Shown one piece after another: positions 62,507 through 64,000 of a stretch of DNA of 64,000 nt (its first letter is position 1; the number at the start of each line of letters is the position of its first letter). A program made the translations under genes and the position numbers. Under the pieces are notes generated by a model. That model saw only the letters and a program-made list of their open reading frames with translations. It had not been told where the DNA came from and searched no databases. The stretch is from an uncultured Paracoccaceae bacterium (GTDB lineage Bacteria; Pseudomonadota; Alphaproteobacteria; Rhodobacterales; Rhodobacteraceae): positions 620,001 through 684,000 of the forward strand of contig CANMDF010000003.1 of the NCBI GenBank assembly GCA_947496605.1, in the 5' to 3' direction.

Positions 62507-63241
62507 ATGACTTATTGCGTTGGCCTGCGTCTGAACAAGGGACTGGTCTTTATGTCCGACACGCGCACAAACGCGGGTGTCGACAACTTTTCTGTCACGC
62601 GCAAGATGTTCACATGGGACGTGCCGGGCGAACGGGTGATCACGCTGATGACCGCAGGAAATTTGGCCACGACACAGGCCCTGATCAGCTTGCTGGATGA
62701 ACGATCCAAGATCGTGTCCGAGCGCAATCCAACTATCCTTGAACAACCCACGATGTTCCAGATCGCCCGCATTGTTGGCGCGACCCTGAAAGAAGTGATT
62801 GAGCAAAGCGCGTCGGATGGCCAAGAAGCATCATCCAAATTCCGCGCCTCGGTCATTTTGGGTGGTCAGATCAAAGGCGGACAGCCAACGCTGTTCTTGA
62901 TCTACCCTGAGGGAAATTTCATTGAGATCACAGAAGACAGTCCGTTTTTCCAGATCGGCGAGGCCAAATACGGCAAGCCGATTTTGGTGCGCGCCTATGA
63001 CCCTGACATGAGCTTTGAAGACACCATAAAGCTGTTGTTGGTGTCCTTTGATTCAACGATCAAAGCGAACCTGTCGGTGGGCCTGCCGCTTGATCTGCAA
63101 GTCTATGTCTCTGATAGTTTTGAAGTCACAGACAAACCGCGCATTGAGGCTGATGATGAATACTATCAGGCTATCTCAAGTGGCTGGGGCGAGGCGCTGC
63201 GCAATGCCCTGATGCAATTGCCCAGCTACCGCGCGGACTAA
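62507..63241 (+). CDS. Proteasome-like peptidase Anbu
   Basis: A 244-residue member of the Anbu family (ancestral beta subunit, COG3484), related to HslV and 20S beta subunits. The Met1-Thr2 start leaves Thr as the N-terminal nucleophile after Met removal. Counting that Thr as 1, Asp17 (FMSDTRTN) and Lys32 (VTRKMF) fit proteasome active-site positions. Anbu forms open spiral assemblies in species studied. It ends the cluster, 37 bases after the second transglutaminase. Its physiological substrate is not known. Confidence 0.94.
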   Translation: MTYCVGLRLNKGLVFMSDTRTNAGVDNFSVTRKMFTWDVPGERVITLMTAGNLATTQALISLLDERSKIVSERNPTILEQPTMFQIARIVGATLKEVIEQSASDGQEASSKFRASVILGGQIKGGQPTLFLIYPEGNFIEITEDSPFFQIGEAKYGKPILVRAYDPDMSFEDTIKLLLVSFDSTIKANLSVGLPLDLQVYVSDSFEVTDKPRIEADDEYYQAISSGWGEALRNALMQLPSYRAD

Positions 63242-63272
63242 ACACCCCTTATTTCAAAGGATTTGCAACTTT

Positions 63273-63288
63273 GTGTACAATTGTACAC
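63273..63288. promoter_or_regulatory. Perfect 16-base palindrome upstream of the isocitrate dehydrogenase gene
   Basis: GTGTACAATTGTACAC reads the same on both strands and lies 83 bases before the start codon of the isocitrate dehydrogenase gene. A perfect palindrome of this length is a strong candidate operator for a dimeric regulator. A TTGCAA hexamer lies just before it. I cannot name the regulator. Confidence 0.55.
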
Positions 63289-63370
63289 CATGACGCATTC
63301 CCTTTTTGTGGTCGTTCCTCTAGGGATGCCCCACAACGAATAAACCCGCCTTAGACACAAGGATACGCGC

Positions 63371-64000
63371 ATGTCAGATCAGACCCTTCCCGATATCATC
63401 TATACAAAAACTGATGAGGCCCCGCAGCTGGCGTCCGCGTCTTTGTTGCCGATCTTGCGCAAGTTCCTGTCCGAGGCTGACATTTCAATTGGCACCAAGG
63501 ACATCTCGCTGGCGGGTCGTATCCTTGCGGCGTTTCCTGAAAAGCTTACGGATGCACAGAAAGTGTCCGATGATCTGGCGCTCCTCGGCACAGTCGTGAA
63601 AGAGGCCAGCGCGAATGTCATCAAACTGCCAAACGTGTCGGCGTCTGTGCCGCAGTTGGTGGCAGCGGTGAAAGAACTGCAAGGCCAAGGCTACGATATT
63701 CCTGACTATCCAGAAGCGCCCGAAAGCGGGGATGAAGTCGAAGCGCGCAAGCGTTACGACGCGGTCAAAGGCTCTGCCGTGAACCCGGTTTTGCGCGAAG
63801 GCAATTCTGACCGCCGCGCGCCATCTTCGGTCAAAGCATATGCCCGCGCGAACCCGCACCGGATGGGCAAATGGTCTGCGGATAGCAAAACCCGCGTGTC
63901 CACCATGGGCGCGAATGACTTTTTCTCGAATGAAACGTCGGTCACCTTGTCAGACGCACAAACGCTGAAGATCGAATTGACAGGCGCTGACGGCTCTGTG
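63371..64000 (+). CDS. icd: Monomeric NADP-dependent isocitrate dehydrogenase, C-terminus cut off by window edge
   Basis: The first 210 residues of a monomeric isocitrate dehydrogenase (family length about 740), which oxidises isocitrate to 2-oxoglutarate and makes NADPH. Family features are clear: [62 protein letters not shown] and [14 protein letters not shown], which holds substrate-binding residues. It is unrelated in sequence to the dimeric E. coli enzyme. AAGGAT precedes the ATG. It is not likely to be in the Anbu operon, since 129 bases including a palindrome separate them. Confidence 0.95.
   Translation, partial: MSDQTLPDIIYTKTDEAPQLASASLLPILRKFLSEADISIGTKDISLAGRILAAFPEKLTDAQKVSDDLALLGTVVKEASANVIKLPNVSASVPQLVAAVKELQGQGYDIPDYPEAPESGDEVEARKRYDAVKGSAVNPVLREGNSDRRAPSSVKAYARANPHRMGKWSADSKTRVSTMGANDFFSNETSVTLSDAQTLKIELTGADGSV

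Noticed and set aside
63290-63343. Mini-ORF of 17 codons between the palindrome and icd
   Set aside because: No ribosome site before its ATG, and it overlaps the palindrome region.
1-64000. CRISPR array, prophage, insertion sequence or genomic island
   Set aside because: No regularly spaced repeats, transposase, integrase or abrupt change in composition was seen.

Overview
The window looks like chromosome of a marine alphaproteobacterium of the Rhodobacterales (Roseobacter group). The evidence is gene content and order: rimP-nusA-ylxR-infB, lptC-lptA-lptB next to hpf-ptsN, hemD-mitofilin-hemY, a monomeric isocitrate dehydrogenase, an Anbu proteasome cluster, and sequences typical of the order. 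Base composition and codon use look uniform. I saw no transposase, phage gene, integrase, CRISPR array, rRNA or tRNA. Genes are dense; no gene-free stretch reaches 300 bases, and the longest gaps (about 170-250 bases) are covered by site entries or findings.

Layout. 1-5.8 kb: housekeeping genes (truncated hemH, an NDUFAF5-like methyltransferase, comF, grxC, a nitrilase-family amidase, a MarR regulator, ubiG, prolyl aminopeptidase). 5.8-11.3 kb: a peptide-type ABC importer (two permeases, a fused double ATPase, a Tat-exported binding protein) ending in a clear terminator. 11.4-17.6 kb: a secreted low-complexity protein, then the rimP-nusA-ylxR-infB operon with an attenuator-like terminator just before rimP. 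17.6-21 kb: speB, mutT, argJ and a parvulin on the minus strand. 21.2-25.8 kb: secA, a conserved-looking unknown protein, radC. 25.9-29 kb: dnaK-dnaJ with a sigma-32-type promoter.

29.2-37.9 kb is a surface-polysaccharide region: a divergent ABC-2 permease, then cysQ, kdsB, galU, two tandem related glycosyltransferases, a Core-2-like glycosyltransferase and a two-part sulfotransferase. PAPS-dependent sulfation makes PAP, which CysQ removes, so this may be a sulfated glycan locus. 37.9-42.7 kb (minus strand): ptsN, hpf, lptB, lptA, lptC, kdsD and an RNase D-like exonuclease, without the rpoN gene often found between lptB and hpf. 42.7-49.6 kb: a GGDEF-EAL protein, an HD hydrolase, ahcY with a possible pseudoknot leader, an extensin-like protein with metallopeptidase-like zinc ligands, an outer-membrane barrel, DUF2853, a candidate sRNA and DUF1761. 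49.7-55.9 kb: EVE, YciI, gpsA and tsaD on the minus strand; hemD, a mitofilin-like protein and hemY on the plus strand. 56-58.2 kb: a WecB/TagA/CpsF glycosyltransferase and manC.

58.5-63.2 kb holds the most unusual system: transglutaminase, circularly permuted ATP-grasp, alpha-E protein, second transglutaminase and the proteasome-like Anbu peptidase. This gene set has been proposed to make and break unusual peptide linkages, but its substrate is unknown. The window ends inside a monomeric NADP-isocitrate dehydrogenase gene with a perfect 16-base palindrome upstream.
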